The position numbers and the translations under genes were made by a program. The notes beneath the pieces were generated by a model. The model made no database searches, was not told the origin of the DNA, and saw nothing but the letters and a program-made list of their open reading frames with translations. Positions 46,447 through 54,945 of a stretch of 64,000 bases of DNA are shown piece after piece (position 1 is the stretch's first letter; each line of letters begins with the position of its first letter). The DNA lies in contig JAFGAC010000206.1 of assembly GCA_016933835.1 (NCBI GenBank), positions 16,450 to 80,449 of the forward strand, written 5' to 3'. This DNA comes from Clostridiales bacterium. GTDB lineage: Bacteria > Bacillota > Clostridia > Peptostreptococcales > Acidaminobacteraceae.

Positions 46447-48336
46447 TCAATAAAGTATTCTATAGTCTGCAACCCTTTTTGTTAATTTGATATCATCAAA
46501 ATGTTCTAAAAGTGGAACTGAATATTTTCTTGAAATATCCATAATATCCTTTAAGTCTTTTACTTTTATCATTTTGTTTTCTTCCATATACTTTATTATA
46601 TCCTGTTTTGCTTTTAAATAAAAATTTTTTTCAAAAATCAAATCACTGTTGATTTTAACTAATTTATCTTCATTGATAAGTATATTTATCAATTCAAAGT
46701 CTTTTTTTGAATATTCATCTTGCAATTGTTTAAGGCTAGGTGGTTTTAAGGCAGCAAGAGTAAAGGTTTCCAATATTCTATTTTTAGCCTTCATTTGAAT
46801 GTCGTTTAATTTTATTTTGAAATTTTTCAAAGAAATTATCCCCATGCTACTTTTGATAATATCCTGATCTATAAGATATTTCATCAAAATATCAAAATGA
46901 TTTTTCTTTACTTCTTTAAAAAATCTACTTCTCACTTCTTCTTGTCCAATACCTGATTTTAATGAATTTTTATCATGAAATTCATTTAAGAAAACAATCA
47001 ATGCCTCAGTCGATTGATTTATTTTAAATTCATGACAATAATAACCTTCCACTAATTCATGAATCACACCTTCATTTTTCAACAATTCAATACCTTCCTT
47101 GACTAAATCCTCACTTTCACCAAATTGTTTCATAATATCATTTAATGAAACAAATAATTCTTTGTCATCATTGATCATTGATGCAATCAATGCATCAATC
47201 GATCCTTTTTCTTTTAAAATCATTGATTCGATGATTTCGTTATGATACCTCTTATGTTTATTTGCTTTTGGATCAATAATCACTCCACCGCCAACTGTTT
47301 CAACAGGAGAGTAAAATCTCACTACAAATCGATCTCCATATTTACACGCCAATGGCCTTTCAAGTCTCAGTTGTGCAAGAACTTCATCACCTGGAGAAAT
47401 TATTTCTTCATTCAGTAGAATTAATCTTGCCATTATTTCTTGTGTTCCATGATAAAATCTAATTCTGGAACCATGTGAAAGTTCCCTTTTTGAATGACTG
47501 AGCAATTTTAATTTTACATCTATAATCGAAGAAGAAACCATGCTGTGAGGTTTTGCCATCACATCACCTCTCATTAATTCTTCTTTTTTAATATTGGCAA
47601 GATTAATAGCTGTTCTTTGACCAGCATAGGCAGTCTCTACAGAAATTCCGTGGACTTGAATATTCCTCGCCTTTGTCTTTATATTTTCAGGATAAATCTC
47701 TATCTCGTCATTTATCGAAATCATTCCCTCCAATAAAGTTCCTGTAACGACAGTGCCGTGTCCTTTCATTGTAAAGACACGATCTATATTCAATCTGAAA
47801 GAAGCTTGGTCATTATGATCTTTTATCTTTGCTGTTTCTGAATCGATGGTTTCAGTCAAGAGTTCTAAATTCATCCCATTTATTGCAGAAACAGGTATTA
47901 TAGGACTGTCTTGCAAAACAGTCCCTTTAATAAAGTCTTTAATATCTTCTTCAACAAGCTGCAACATATCTTCATCAACCATGTCGGCTTTTGTAATGAC
48001 AACAATACCTTTTTCTACATTTAAAATGTTCAATATATCAAAATGTTCAACTGTTTGAGGCATAATTCCTTCCTCGGCAGAAACAATAAAAAGAACTAAA
48101 TCTATTCCATTAACACCAGCTAACATGTTCTTAATAAATTTTTCGTGTCCGGGTACATCTACTATGCCAGCACGCCTTCCACTCGGCAAGTCAAAATACG
48201 CAAAACCCAATTCAATCGTGATACCCCTTATTTTTTCTTCTTTCAATCTATCTGTCTCAATACCTGTAAGCGCTCTGATCAGTGTTGTTTTTCCATGATC
48301 AATATGTCCTGCAGTTCCAATAATTACATTTGCCAT
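46447..48336 (-). CDS. selB: Selenocysteine-specific elongation factor SelB
   Basis: SelB delivers Sec-tRNA to UGA codons marked by a SECIS hairpin. The EF-Tu-like part has [19 protein letters not shown] (P-loop), [15 protein letters not shown], and [10 protein letters not shown]. Beta-barrel domains follow, and the C-terminal ~230 residues form the winged-helix repeats that bind SECIS RNA. The ATG at 48336 is used because [17 protein letters not shown] is the standard start and GGAGTGAG precedes it. It is four bases after selA. Confidence 0.97.
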   Translation of the reverse strand: MANVIIGTAGHIDHGKTTLIRALTGIETDRLKEEKIRGITIELGFAYFDLPSGRRAGIVDVPGHEKFIKNMLAGVNGIDLVLFIVSAEEGIMPQTVEHFDILNILNVEKGIVVITKADMVDEDMLQLVEEDIKDFIKGTVLQDSPIIPVSAINGMNLELLTETIDSETAKIKDHNDQASFRLNIDRVFTMKGHGTVVTGTLLEGMISINDEIEIYPENIKTKARNIQVHGISVETAYAGQRTAINLANIKKEELMRGDVMAKPHSMVSSSIIDVKLKLLSHSKRELSHGSRIRFYHGTQEIMARLILLNEEIISPGDEVLAQLRLERPLACKYGDRFVVRFYSPVETVGGGVIIDPKANKHKRYHNEIIESMILKEKGSIDALIASMINDDKELFVSLNDIMKQFGESEDLVKEGIELLKNEGVIHELVEGYYCHEFKINQSTEALIVFLNEFHDKNSLKSGIGQEEVRSRFFKEVKKNHFDILMKYLIDQDIIKSSMGIISLKNFKIKLNDIQMKAKNRILETFTLAALKPPSLKQLQDEYSKKDFELINILINEDKLVKINSDLIFEKNFYLKAKQDIIKYMEENKMIKVKDLKDIMDISRKYSVPLLEHFDDIKLTKRVADYRILY

Positions 48337-48340
48337 AAAC

Positions 48341-49723
48341 TCACTCCAATAATTCATTAATTGATGCAGCAATATATTCAAAATCTTCGTTCATCAATGT
48401 TCGTACATCCAATAAAATTTTCCCTTCACTTATTCTGACAATAATCGGCGTTTCCAATTTTCTTAATGCTGCAGAAAGTTGCGCAGCAGTTTTATTTGAA
48501 CATGTTATTTCTATTAGTGATGATTTGATTACATCAAGTGGATAGGTACCTCCTCCAACTTGTGATTCACCATCAATTATTTGTATTTCACCATATTTAT
48601 TATCCAATAACTTCAATAATAAATGTGCTCTATTATTTACACTTACATATGTCTCTGCAATCATCTTTAAAGTCGGTATATTCTCAATTGCCTTATTTTC
48701 ATCAAAATAATATCTTAAAGTCGCTTCTAAAGCAGAAATTGTCATTTTATCAACTCTAAGAGCTCTTGTCAGTTGGTTTTTTTTAATTAGGTCTATATAT
48801 TTCTTCTTTCCAACGATTATTCCAGCCTGTGGTCCTCCCAATAATTTGTCACCACTGAAAGTTATAATATCAATTCCCTTTTGAACCTGTTCCAATACAG
48901 TAGGTTCTTTTGACAATCCATATTTAGTTAAATCTAACAAAGTCCCACTGCCAAGATCCATTACTACTGGTATATTTTTCTTTTCACCAAGAGCAACCAA
49001 ATCTTCTATTGCCACTTCTTGTGTAAATCCTAGAATCTTATAATTGCTTGTATGGACTTTTAATATTGCCCCTGTATTCTCATTTATATGATTTACAAAA
49101 TCTTTCAGATGCGTCTTGTTCGTCGTTCCAACTTCTATCAAAGTACCTCCGCTTATTTCCATTACTTCAGGTACTCTGAAAGAACCACCTATTTCAACAA
49201 GTTCTCCCCTTGAAACAATGACTTCTTTATTTTTCGCAACGGTATTCAATGCCAGCATAACTGCTGCAGCATTATTGTTTACTACCAATGCAGCTTCTGA
49301 TCCAGTCAAATCATTGATGATGCTTTCTATATGCGAGTAACGCAAACCTCTTTTACCATCAAATAAATCATATTCTAGGTTTGAGTAGCCACTATTTATC
49401 CTACTGATATGCTTATTGGATTCTTCATTAAGAACTGACCTTCCCAAATTAGTGTGAATAATGACCCCTGTAGCGTTTATAACCCTTTTTAAACTATAAT
49501 TAAGATATTTCTCTACTTTTATTTTAATGAGTTTTACTATATCTTCTTCAGAAGTCAGTTCAGAAATTTCATTATTCAGCACTTTGCTTCTTATTTCTTC
49601 TAGAACTTCATTGATCATGCGCATAACAATTTTTCTTGGTTGTTCGTCAATCATTTCTTGAATTTCAGAATTACTTATAAGATTATCCATTTTAGGTAAT
49701 TGTCTTAACAATGTATTCTTCAT
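48341..49723 (-). CDS. selA: L-seryl-tRNA(Sec) selenium transferase SelA
   Basis: A PLP enzyme that converts Ser-tRNA-Sec to Sec-tRNA-Sec using selenophosphate. The PLP lysine is K293 in TFSGDKLLGGPQAG; VINATGVIIHTNLGRSVL and NNNAAAVMLALN are family signatures. The 460 residues match. GAGAGGG precedes the ATG. It has its own extended -10 promoter after the selD terminator, and its stop lies within the selB ribosome binding site region. Confidence 0.97.
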   Translation of the reverse strand: MKNTLLRQLPKMDNLISNSEIQEMIDEQPRKIVMRMINEVLEEIRSKVLNNEISELTSEEDIVKLIKIKVEKYLNYSLKRVINATGVIIHTNLGRSVLNEESNKHISRINSGYSNLEYDLFDGKRGLRYSHIESIINDLTGSEAALVVNNNAAAVMLALNTVAKNKEVIVSRGELVEIGGSFRVPEVMEISGGTLIEVGTTNKTHLKDFVNHINENTGAILKVHTSNYKILGFTQEVAIEDLVALGEKKNIPVVMDLGSGTLLDLTKYGLSKEPTVLEQVQKGIDIITFSGDKLLGGPQAGIIVGKKKYIDLIKKNQLTRALRVDKMTISALEATLRYYFDENKAIENIPTLKMIAETYVSVNNRAHLLLKLLDNKYGEIQIIDGESQVGGGTYPLDVIKSSLIEITCSNKTAAQLSAALRKLETPIIVRISEGKILLDVRTLMNEDFEYIAASINELLE

Positions 49724-49748
49724 AAATATCCCTCTCTTTTCTTAGAAC

Positions 49749-49757
49749 ATTATAACA
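49749..49757 (-). promoter_or_regulatory. Extended -10 promoter of selA-selB
   Basis: TG-T-TATAAT on the minus strand, 26 bases before the selA start and downstream of the selD terminator. The -35 region has no clear match, which is usual for extended -10 promoters. Confidence 0.62.
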
Positions 49758-49785
49758 TAAATCTTATTTGATTATTTGTTTTGAA

Positions 49786-49815
49786 AAACAGAAAAATCGC
49801 ATTTCTGCGATTTTT
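49786..49815 (-). terminator. Rho-independent terminator between selD and selA
   Basis: AAAAATCGCA and TGCGATTTTT form a perfect ten-pair stem with a four-base loop, then CTGTTTTTC on the minus strand. It begins three bases after the selD stop. Confidence 0.82.
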
Positions 49816-49818
49816 CCA

Positions 49819-50892
49819 TTAAATAATGTATATGTCTTTTTCTCTCTTCTCAACCACTTCGCCAATAACTGCAAAAGGTAAATCATAGTTGACTGCAAGT
49901 TTTTGAAGATATTCTTCAACGCTCTCTTTTGGCATACTGACCAAAAGCCCCCCTGATGTCTGGGGATCATAGAGAATTTTATCAAAAATCGCTTCTACAC
50001 TTTCATCAAATACAACAAATTGTTTATAGTAGCCAATGTTTTTAAAAGTACCTCCTGGAACAAGTTTCAATTTTGCTTTTTCTATCGTTCCTGTCATCAA
50101 AGGAATACTTTTGTGGTCAATTACGATGCTCACACCTGAATGTGAGGCGACTTCATGTGAATGACCAATGATACCAAATCCAGTTATATCAGTTACAGCA
50201 TTGACATTCAACCCTTCAAGCGCTTCTGCAGCATGTTTATTCAATGTAGCCATAACTTTAATTACTTCATTTGTATCTTCTTTGCTTATTTTTTCATTCT
50301 TCACTGCAGTATTCAAAATACCACTTCCAATAGGTTTTGTTAAAATTAAGACATCACCTATTTTTGCATGTGCATTGGCTCGAACTTTATCTGGATGTAC
50401 CAACCCTGTCACTGAAAGTCCATATTTAGGTTCTTCATCTTCAACAGAATGGCCTCCTACTAGCAGTGCGCCAGCTTCCTTGACTTTATCTGCTCCGCCT
50501 TTTAAAATTTCAGCTAAAATATTCGGGTCCAAGCCTTTCGGAAATCCTACAATATTCAACGCTATCAGTGGTTCACCGCCCATGGCATAAACATCACTTA
50601 AAGCATTGGCTGCTGCAATCTGTCCAAACATATATGGATCATCGACAACTGGTGTGAAAAAATCCAGTGTCTGTATAATTGCTTGTTCATCGTTTAACTT
50701 ATAAACCGCTGCATCATCAGATACATCCAGACCGACAATTAATCGATCACTTGAAAATTTAGGTAACTGACTCAAAACTTGAGTCAAGGTCTCAGGACCA
50801 ATCTTACCCGCTCAACCAGAAGCTGCAACCATTTCTGTCAATCTTATTTTTCTGACTTCTTCTGCTTTTGTTAAGCTATTGAATTCTAACAC
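49819..50892 (-). CDS. selD: Selenide, water dikinase SelD, itself a selenoprotein (in-frame UGA = Sec27)
   Basis: SelD makes selenophosphate from selenide and ATP. Reading from GTG at 50892 (GAGGTGA five bases upstream), the frame runs through TGA at 50812-50814, giving ASG-U-AGKIGPETLTQVLSQLP. This matches the SelD active-site segment, where Cys or Sec is followed by a catalytic Lys. Beyond it come VGLDVSDDAAVYKLND, QTLDFFTPVVDDPYMFGQIAAANALSDVYAMGG and FGIIGHSHEVA. The total is 357 residues, normal for SelD. Starting at the next in-frame codon after the UGA would lose the catalytic residue. It requires SelA, SelB and tRNA-Sec, all present here. Confidence 0.96.
50765..50814 (-). promoter_or_regulatory. 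Sec UGA codon and candidate SECIS region of selD
   Basis: After the UGA (50812-50814) the mRNA can form a small hairpin, GGTC-CTGA-GACC, starting about 12 bases downstream, and then a second, TTGACTC...GAGTCAG. Bacterial SECIS elements occupy about this distance. Which hairpin binds SelB is not certain. Confidence 0.5.
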
Positions 50893-50910
50893 AATATCAC
50901 CTCATTGAAT

Positions 50911-50919
50911 ATTATAACA
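50911..50919 (-). promoter_or_regulatory. Extended -10 promoter of selD
   Basis: TG-T-TATAAT on the minus strand, 19 bases before the selD start. No good -35 box is seen. Confidence 0.6.
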
Positions 50920-50970
50920 TATCCTTTTAGGTAATATCATAATAACTATTTATAATTCTTATGACATCTA

Positions 50971-51477
50971 TTAATTTTCTAAATAGTGCTTTATTATTTC
51001 CAATTTCTGTTGGCCGATGCCTTCTACCTCGATAATATTTTCTAAAGTTAAATAGCCATTTTTCTCTCTGTAATCAACAATTTTCTTTGCAGTCACTTCA
51101 CCGATACTGTCTATTTCCATAAAATCTTCTATTTGCATTAAGTTTAGGTCTTTAATAGACTCTTTTATATTTTCACTGTATTTTGGAATAACAACTTTTA
51201 CACCGTCATCAATAATCATAGCAAGATTGATATTGTTGATATTCGCTTCATCAGTCAAGCCACCTGAAATTTTTATTAAATCTTCCAACCTTGATCCCTC
51301 TGTCAGTTCATATACGCCAGGATTAGCAACTTCACCTGCAATATAGGCTTTCATCTTTCCTGGTATAAATATTTCAGATTCTATAGCAATTTCACCATCA
51401 AATTTGAACCAATCAAATATATAATAACTAAATATCGCCATGCAAATACCCATAAACACAATTATTTTTTTCTTCAT
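50971..51477 (-). CDS. comEA: ComEA family helix-hairpin-helix DNA-binding protein
   Basis: A membrane-anchored receptor for double-stranded DNA in transformation. Residues about 3-20 form a single N-terminal anchor helix. An SLBB domain follows (AYIAGEVANPGVYELTEGSRLEDLIKISGG), and the C-terminal HhH pair reads MEIDSIGEVTAKKIVDYREKNGYLTLENIIEVEGIGQQKLEIIK. The ATG at 51477 is used; the GTG three codons earlier is within the GGGGTG ribosome binding site. A TATAAT box (51495-51500) precedes it. comEC is encoded 18 kb away. Confidence 0.92.
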   Translation of the reverse strand: MKKKIIVFMGICMAIFSYYIFDWFKFDGEIAIESEIFIPGKMKAYIAGEVANPGVYELTEGSRLEDLIKISGGLTDEANINNINLAMIIDDGVKVVIPKYSENIKESIKDLNLMQIEDFMEIDSIGEVTAKKIVDYREKNGYLTLENIIEVEGIGQQKLEIIKHYLEN

Positions 51478-51889
51478 TTTAAACACCCCACTACATTATA
51501 CTGTTTTTTACTTTATATTCCATATTAAAAATAAAAAATTAACTTTCCCTGATTAAAATCGTGTCATTCCCAATAATTTTCAAAATAGAACTGCTCCGAC
51601 AATCAATGATTTAAAATCTAAAATATCTAATTCAAAGAAAATATCCTTGCTGGAATTAAAATCAAGTATATGAATCCCGCCTACATAGACAGATTTGTAA
51701 TGCTTTTGGTGAGAAAAATAAAGTATAAGCCAGAGAATACTCCCATTATCATGAACTTCATACCCGCAGAGATTTAAGAAGCGTGACGAGAATCCTTCCA
51801 AATCTATTCGTATGAAACCTCAATTTTATCCACATTAAATACAGGTTATATATGTTATAATAATACATATTTAATTTAGGAGGAATTTC
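51478..51889. other. 412-base region between divergent comEA and dacF
   Basis: It contains the comEA -10 box at one end and the dacF extended -10 at the other. In between, a minus-strand open frame (51580-51801, TTG start, 73 codons) has mixed composition with one Trp and many aromatic residues. It lacks a ribosome binding site at a sensible distance, so I treat it as doubtful. It could be a decayed gene remnant. No RNA gene is recognised. Confidence 0.5.
51853..51861 (+). promoter_or_regulatory. Extended -10 promoter of dacF
   Basis: TG-T-TATAAT, 28 bases before the dacF start. The -35 region is poor. Confidence 0.62.
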
Positions 51890-53194
51890 ATGAAAAAACC
51901 ATACTTATTAATCACACTACTGTTAATAGCAATCCTCATGCAAATTAATTTTTCATTTGCAGTTGATAAACCAAACATAATCGGTGAAAGTGCCATTTTG
52001 ATTGATTACTCTTCAGGTCAGATACTTTATGAAAAAGATGCCTACTCAAAATTCTATCCATCAAGTACGACAAAAATACTAACGGCTTTGATTATTCTAG
52101 AGAACCATAAGCTTGATGAAGTAGTCACTATAGATTCAAATAGTCCTTACGTAGAAGGCAGTAAAATATTTATTTTTGAAGATGAAAAATTAACAGTTGA
52201 ACAACTTTTAAATGCCATGTTAATTGCATCAGCTAATGATTGTGCAGAGGCATTGGCTGTTTATCATTCAGGAAGCATAGAAGCATTTGCTGATGCGATG
52301 AATGAAAGAGCTAAAGAACTAGGAGCTTCAAACTCAAATTTTGTAAGCCCACATGGATTGCATGATGACAATCATTATACAACAGCTTATGATTTATCTC
52401 TAATTACGCGTGAAGCATATAAAAATCCCATATTTCAAGAAATAGTTGCGAAGTCTTTTTATTCTATAGAACCAACTGAATATCAACCGGAGACTCGCAA
52501 CATGCAGACAACAAATCATTTTTTAGCAAGCAATGACTTGATTTATTATGAGGGCAAATATATTCCTGTCACATATAAAATTGTGGATGGTATAAAAACA
52601 GGCTATACAACAATGTCTAAAAACAATCTTGTTTCAACTGCTCAGAAAAATGGCATACGACTTATAAGCATCGTATTTAAATCAGATGCAAACAGTATCT
52701 ATAGTGATTCAAGAAAACTCCTTGATTATGGATTCGATACATTCAAATATCACAGTTTTACATTTTCAGGAAATAAGATTACAAGTACACCCATTGAGAA
52801 TGCTACAAAAAACAATGTTGATTTATTTGCCGATCAAACAATCAGCGGATTAATTCCAAATGATTTTGATGTTCAAAACATTGAAGAAGTAATCCAAGTT
52901 GAACCGCTTTCACTTCCCATATCAGAAAATCAAATCTTGGGATCTGTCGAGTACTATGCAGGTGAACAGTTTGTAGGGCGAGCTAATTTAATGACTGATG
53001 AATCCATAGAAGAAAAAACATTATTGATTACATTAAAAAACACATTCATAAAGAAAAATGGTCTTGGACAAATTGAATACGGTTATTACTTGAATATCTT
53101 TTTCAACATTTTGATTTCATTCATAATCTGGCGCACTGTTATAACCATTTGGAAAATAAGACAAAGAAAAAAGAAAAAAAAAATATATAGTTAA
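51890..53194 (+). CDS. dacF: D-alanyl-D-alanine carboxypeptidase (DacF-like PBP)
   Basis: A low-molecular-weight penicillin-binding protein that trims pentapeptide stems of peptidoglycan. A signal peptide covers residues 1-24. The S11 peptidase motifs are S59-T-T-K62, S114-A-N116 and K236-T-G238. A PBP5-like C-terminal domain follows. A hydrophobic helix near residues 402-420, followed by the basic tail RQRKKKKKIYS, anchors it to the membrane. The 434 residues are normal. Sporulation-related DacF and vegetative DacA/B are hard to separate by sequence. Confidence 0.92.
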   Translation: MKKPYLLITLLLIAILMQINFSFAVDKPNIIGESAILIDYSSGQILYEKDAYSKFYPSSTTKILTALIILENHKLDEVVTIDSNSPYVEGSKIFIFEDEKLTVEQLLNAMLIASANDCAEALAVYHSGSIEAFADAMNERAKELGASNSNFVSPHGLHDDNHYTTAYDLSLITREAYKNPIFQEIVAKSFYSIEPTEYQPETRNMQTTNHFLASNDLIYYEGKYIPVTYKIVDGIKTGYTTMSKNNLVSTAQKNGIRLISIVFKSDANSIYSDSRKLLDYGFDTFKYHSFTFSGNKITSTPIENATKNNVDLFADQTISGLIPNDFDVQNIEEVIQVEPLSLPISENQILGSVEYYAGEQFVGRANLMTDESIEEKTLLITLKNTFIKKNGLGQIEYGYYLNIFFNILISFIIWRTVITIWKIRQRKKKKKIYS

Positions 53195-53206
53195 TGGGGG
53201 TATTTT

Positions 53207-53884
53207 ATGACTAATATTAGTTTTACAGAAGTTCTAGGCCCTATAATGATAGGTCCTTCCAGTTCCCATACTGCAGGTGCCGTCAAACTTGGACTGATTG
53301 CAAATAAAATAAATAACACTAGCTTTAATAAAGTAGATATTATCTTACACGGTTCTTTTGCCAAGACTTACCGGGGACATGGAACTGATCGAGCGATTAT
53401 AGCCGGACTTATGGGAATGAAACCCCACGATATACGCATCAAAAATTCAATTGAATTGGCAAAAGAACAAAATTTAATTATAAATATTTCTGAAGATGAT
53501 TTAGGATATTATCATCCGAACACTGCAAAAATAATATTTTACAATAACGATTCAACTGTCCATACCGTCATTGGCTCATCAATTGGAGGAGGCAGTATCA
53601 TCATTAGTGAAATTGACGCTTTTAAAATATCATTTACTGGTGAATACCCCACTCTGATAATCAATCACTTGGACCGCAAGGGTATTATAAGTGAAATAAC
53701 AACAACGTTAGCAAAAAACAATATCAATGTAGCGTCGATGAATGTGACGCGGCTTCAGAAAAATAAAGAAGCATCTATTTTAATAGAATCTGATTCAATC
53801 ATTCCCAAATCTGTCAGTGAAGAATTAAAAAAAATCGATGATATCATCTCAATTAGAGTCATCAACATTGGAGCTGAGTTATAA
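53207..53884 (+). CDS. sdaAB: L-serine dehydratase, iron-sulfur dependent, beta subunit
   Basis: With SdaAA it deaminates L-serine to pyruvate and ammonia. EVLGPIMIGPSSSHTAGAVKLG and GHGTDRAIIAGLMG are the beta-subunit signatures. The C-terminal ACT domain (about residues 148-225) reads TLIINHLDRKGIISEITTTLAKNNINVASMNVTR and may sense serine. The start follows dacF by 12 bases. The stop overlaps the sdaAA ATG by one base. Confidence 0.96.
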   Translation: MTNISFTEVLGPIMIGPSSSHTAGAVKLGLIANKINNTSFNKVDIILHGSFAKTYRGHGTDRAIIAGLMGMKPHDIRIKNSIELAKEQNLIINISEDDLGYYHPNTAKIIFYNNDSTVHTVIGSSIGGGSIIISEIDAFKISFTGEYPTLIINHLDRKGIISEITTTLAKNNINVASMNVTRLQKNKEASILIESDSIIPKSVSEELKKIDDIISIRVINIGAEL

Positions 53885-54759
53885 TGTTTAACACTGGAAA
53901 AGAACTGCTTGAACTTACAAAACAATTTAATTGCAATATTTCAGATATTTTAATAAAAAAAGAATTCGAAGTTTTTGAATTGTCTGAAGAAGAGGTTTTA
54001 AATAAAACCCGTGTTATCTATGAAATAATGAAAACATCCGCTCAATCTGCAATTTCAAATCCTGACTTGTATAAAGGACATATCATTGGAGGAGATGCTA
54101 AAAAAATGAGTATTTATGCATCTAAAGGAAATTCATATTGTGGTGAGACTTTGAACCTCGCCATGGCACGTGCTTTTTCCACTTCTGAAGTCAATGCTTC
54201 AATGGGGCTTATATGTGCGGCACCAACTGCTGGTGCAAGCGGTATTCTACCTGCTGCCATCATTACTGGAAGTGAAAAAATAGACGCAGATGAAAATTCA
54301 ATTCTTCGCGCTCTATTGACTTCAGCCGCTATTGGTGAATTGATTACAAAAAATGCGACTGTTTCAGGTGCTGAAGGTGGATGCCAAGCTGAAACTGGTA
54401 CAGCAGCAGCTATGGCCGCAGCTGCATTAGTAGAATTAAAAGGCGGCACACCGGAAGAAGCCCTCAATGCATCCAGTATTGCTCTTAAAAATGTCCTGGG
54501 ACTTGTCTGTGATCCTATTGCAGGATTAGTTGAATCACCTTGTGCAAAAAGAAATGCAGCTGGTGTTGCAAACGCCATGGTGTCAGCTGATATGTCTTTA
54601 GCGGGTGTTAAGAGCATTATTCCATTCGACGAAATGGTGGAGACCATGCTGCGTGTGGGTCGTTCCTTACCTTTTGCTTTAAAAGAAACTGCACTTGGCG
54701 GAATTGCAATCACACCTACAGCTAAAAAATTAGAAAAGAAGATTTTTTTAAAAGAATAA
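53884..54759 (+). CDS. sdaAA: L-serine dehydratase, iron-sulfur dependent, alpha subunit
   Basis: The catalytic subunit. Candidate ligands for the 4Fe-4S cluster are the cysteines in AEGGCQAETG, GLVCDPIAG and ESPCAKRNAAG. CAAPTAGASGILPAAI is the active-site segment. The 291 residues match SdaAA. The one-base overlap with sdaAB suggests coupled translation at equal ratio. The terminator behind it closes the operon. Serine breakdown fits an amino-acid-fermenting life. Confidence 0.96.
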   Translation: MFNTGKELLELTKQFNCNISDILIKKEFEVFELSEEEVLNKTRVIYEIMKTSAQSAISNPDLYKGHIIGGDAKKMSIYASKGNSYCGETLNLAMARAFSTSEVNASMGLICAAPTAGASGILPAAIITGSEKIDADENSILRALLTSAAIGELITKNATVSGAEGGCQAETGTAAAMAAAALVELKGGTPEEALNASSIALKNVLGLVCDPIAGLVESPCAKRNAAGVANAMVSADMSLAGVKSIIPFDEMVETMLRVGRSLPFALKETALGGIAITPTAKKLEKKIFLKE

Positions 54760-54790
54760 TATCAATTATAATAAGCTTCACACATCCCAA

Positions 54791-54824
54791 AAAACATCTT
54801 AAAACATTCTAAGGGTGTTTTTTT
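54791..54824 (+). terminator. Rho-independent terminator after sdaAA
   Basis: AACATCTT and AAGGGTGTT pair over eight positions with G-T wobbles and a loop of about ten, followed by TTTTTTT. Confidence 0.75.
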
Positions 54825-54875
54825 ATTCGACATCATAAAAAACTTCTTTTTTTAGATAATAATGTTCAATATCAA

Positions 54876-54904
54876 TTGACATGCACTGATTTACGTTATA
54901 CTAT
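54876..54904 (+). promoter_or_regulatory. Promoter of prfC
   Basis: TTGACA (54876-54881), a 17-base spacer and TACTAT (54899-54904), 42 bases before the start codon. Confidence 0.78.
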
Positions 54905-54945
54905 CGATTACGTATAATTAATCAAATAATATTAAGGATGATAAA

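Noticed and set aside
50168..50590. Plus-strand frame opposite selD
   Set aside because: Shadow of the conserved selD coding sequence with no start signal.
49819..50787. selD as a shortened or broken gene starting after the UGA
   Set aside because: The upstream codons continue the SelD family sequence in the same frame, with a good ribosome binding site at the GTG, and all Sec machinery is present; the UGA is a Sec codon, not a lesion.
54114..54713. Long minus-strand frame opposite sdaAA (199 codons)
   Set aside because: It lies wholly inside a well-conserved enzyme gene, is alanine/proline rich as a mirror of that gene's codons, and has no ribosome binding site.
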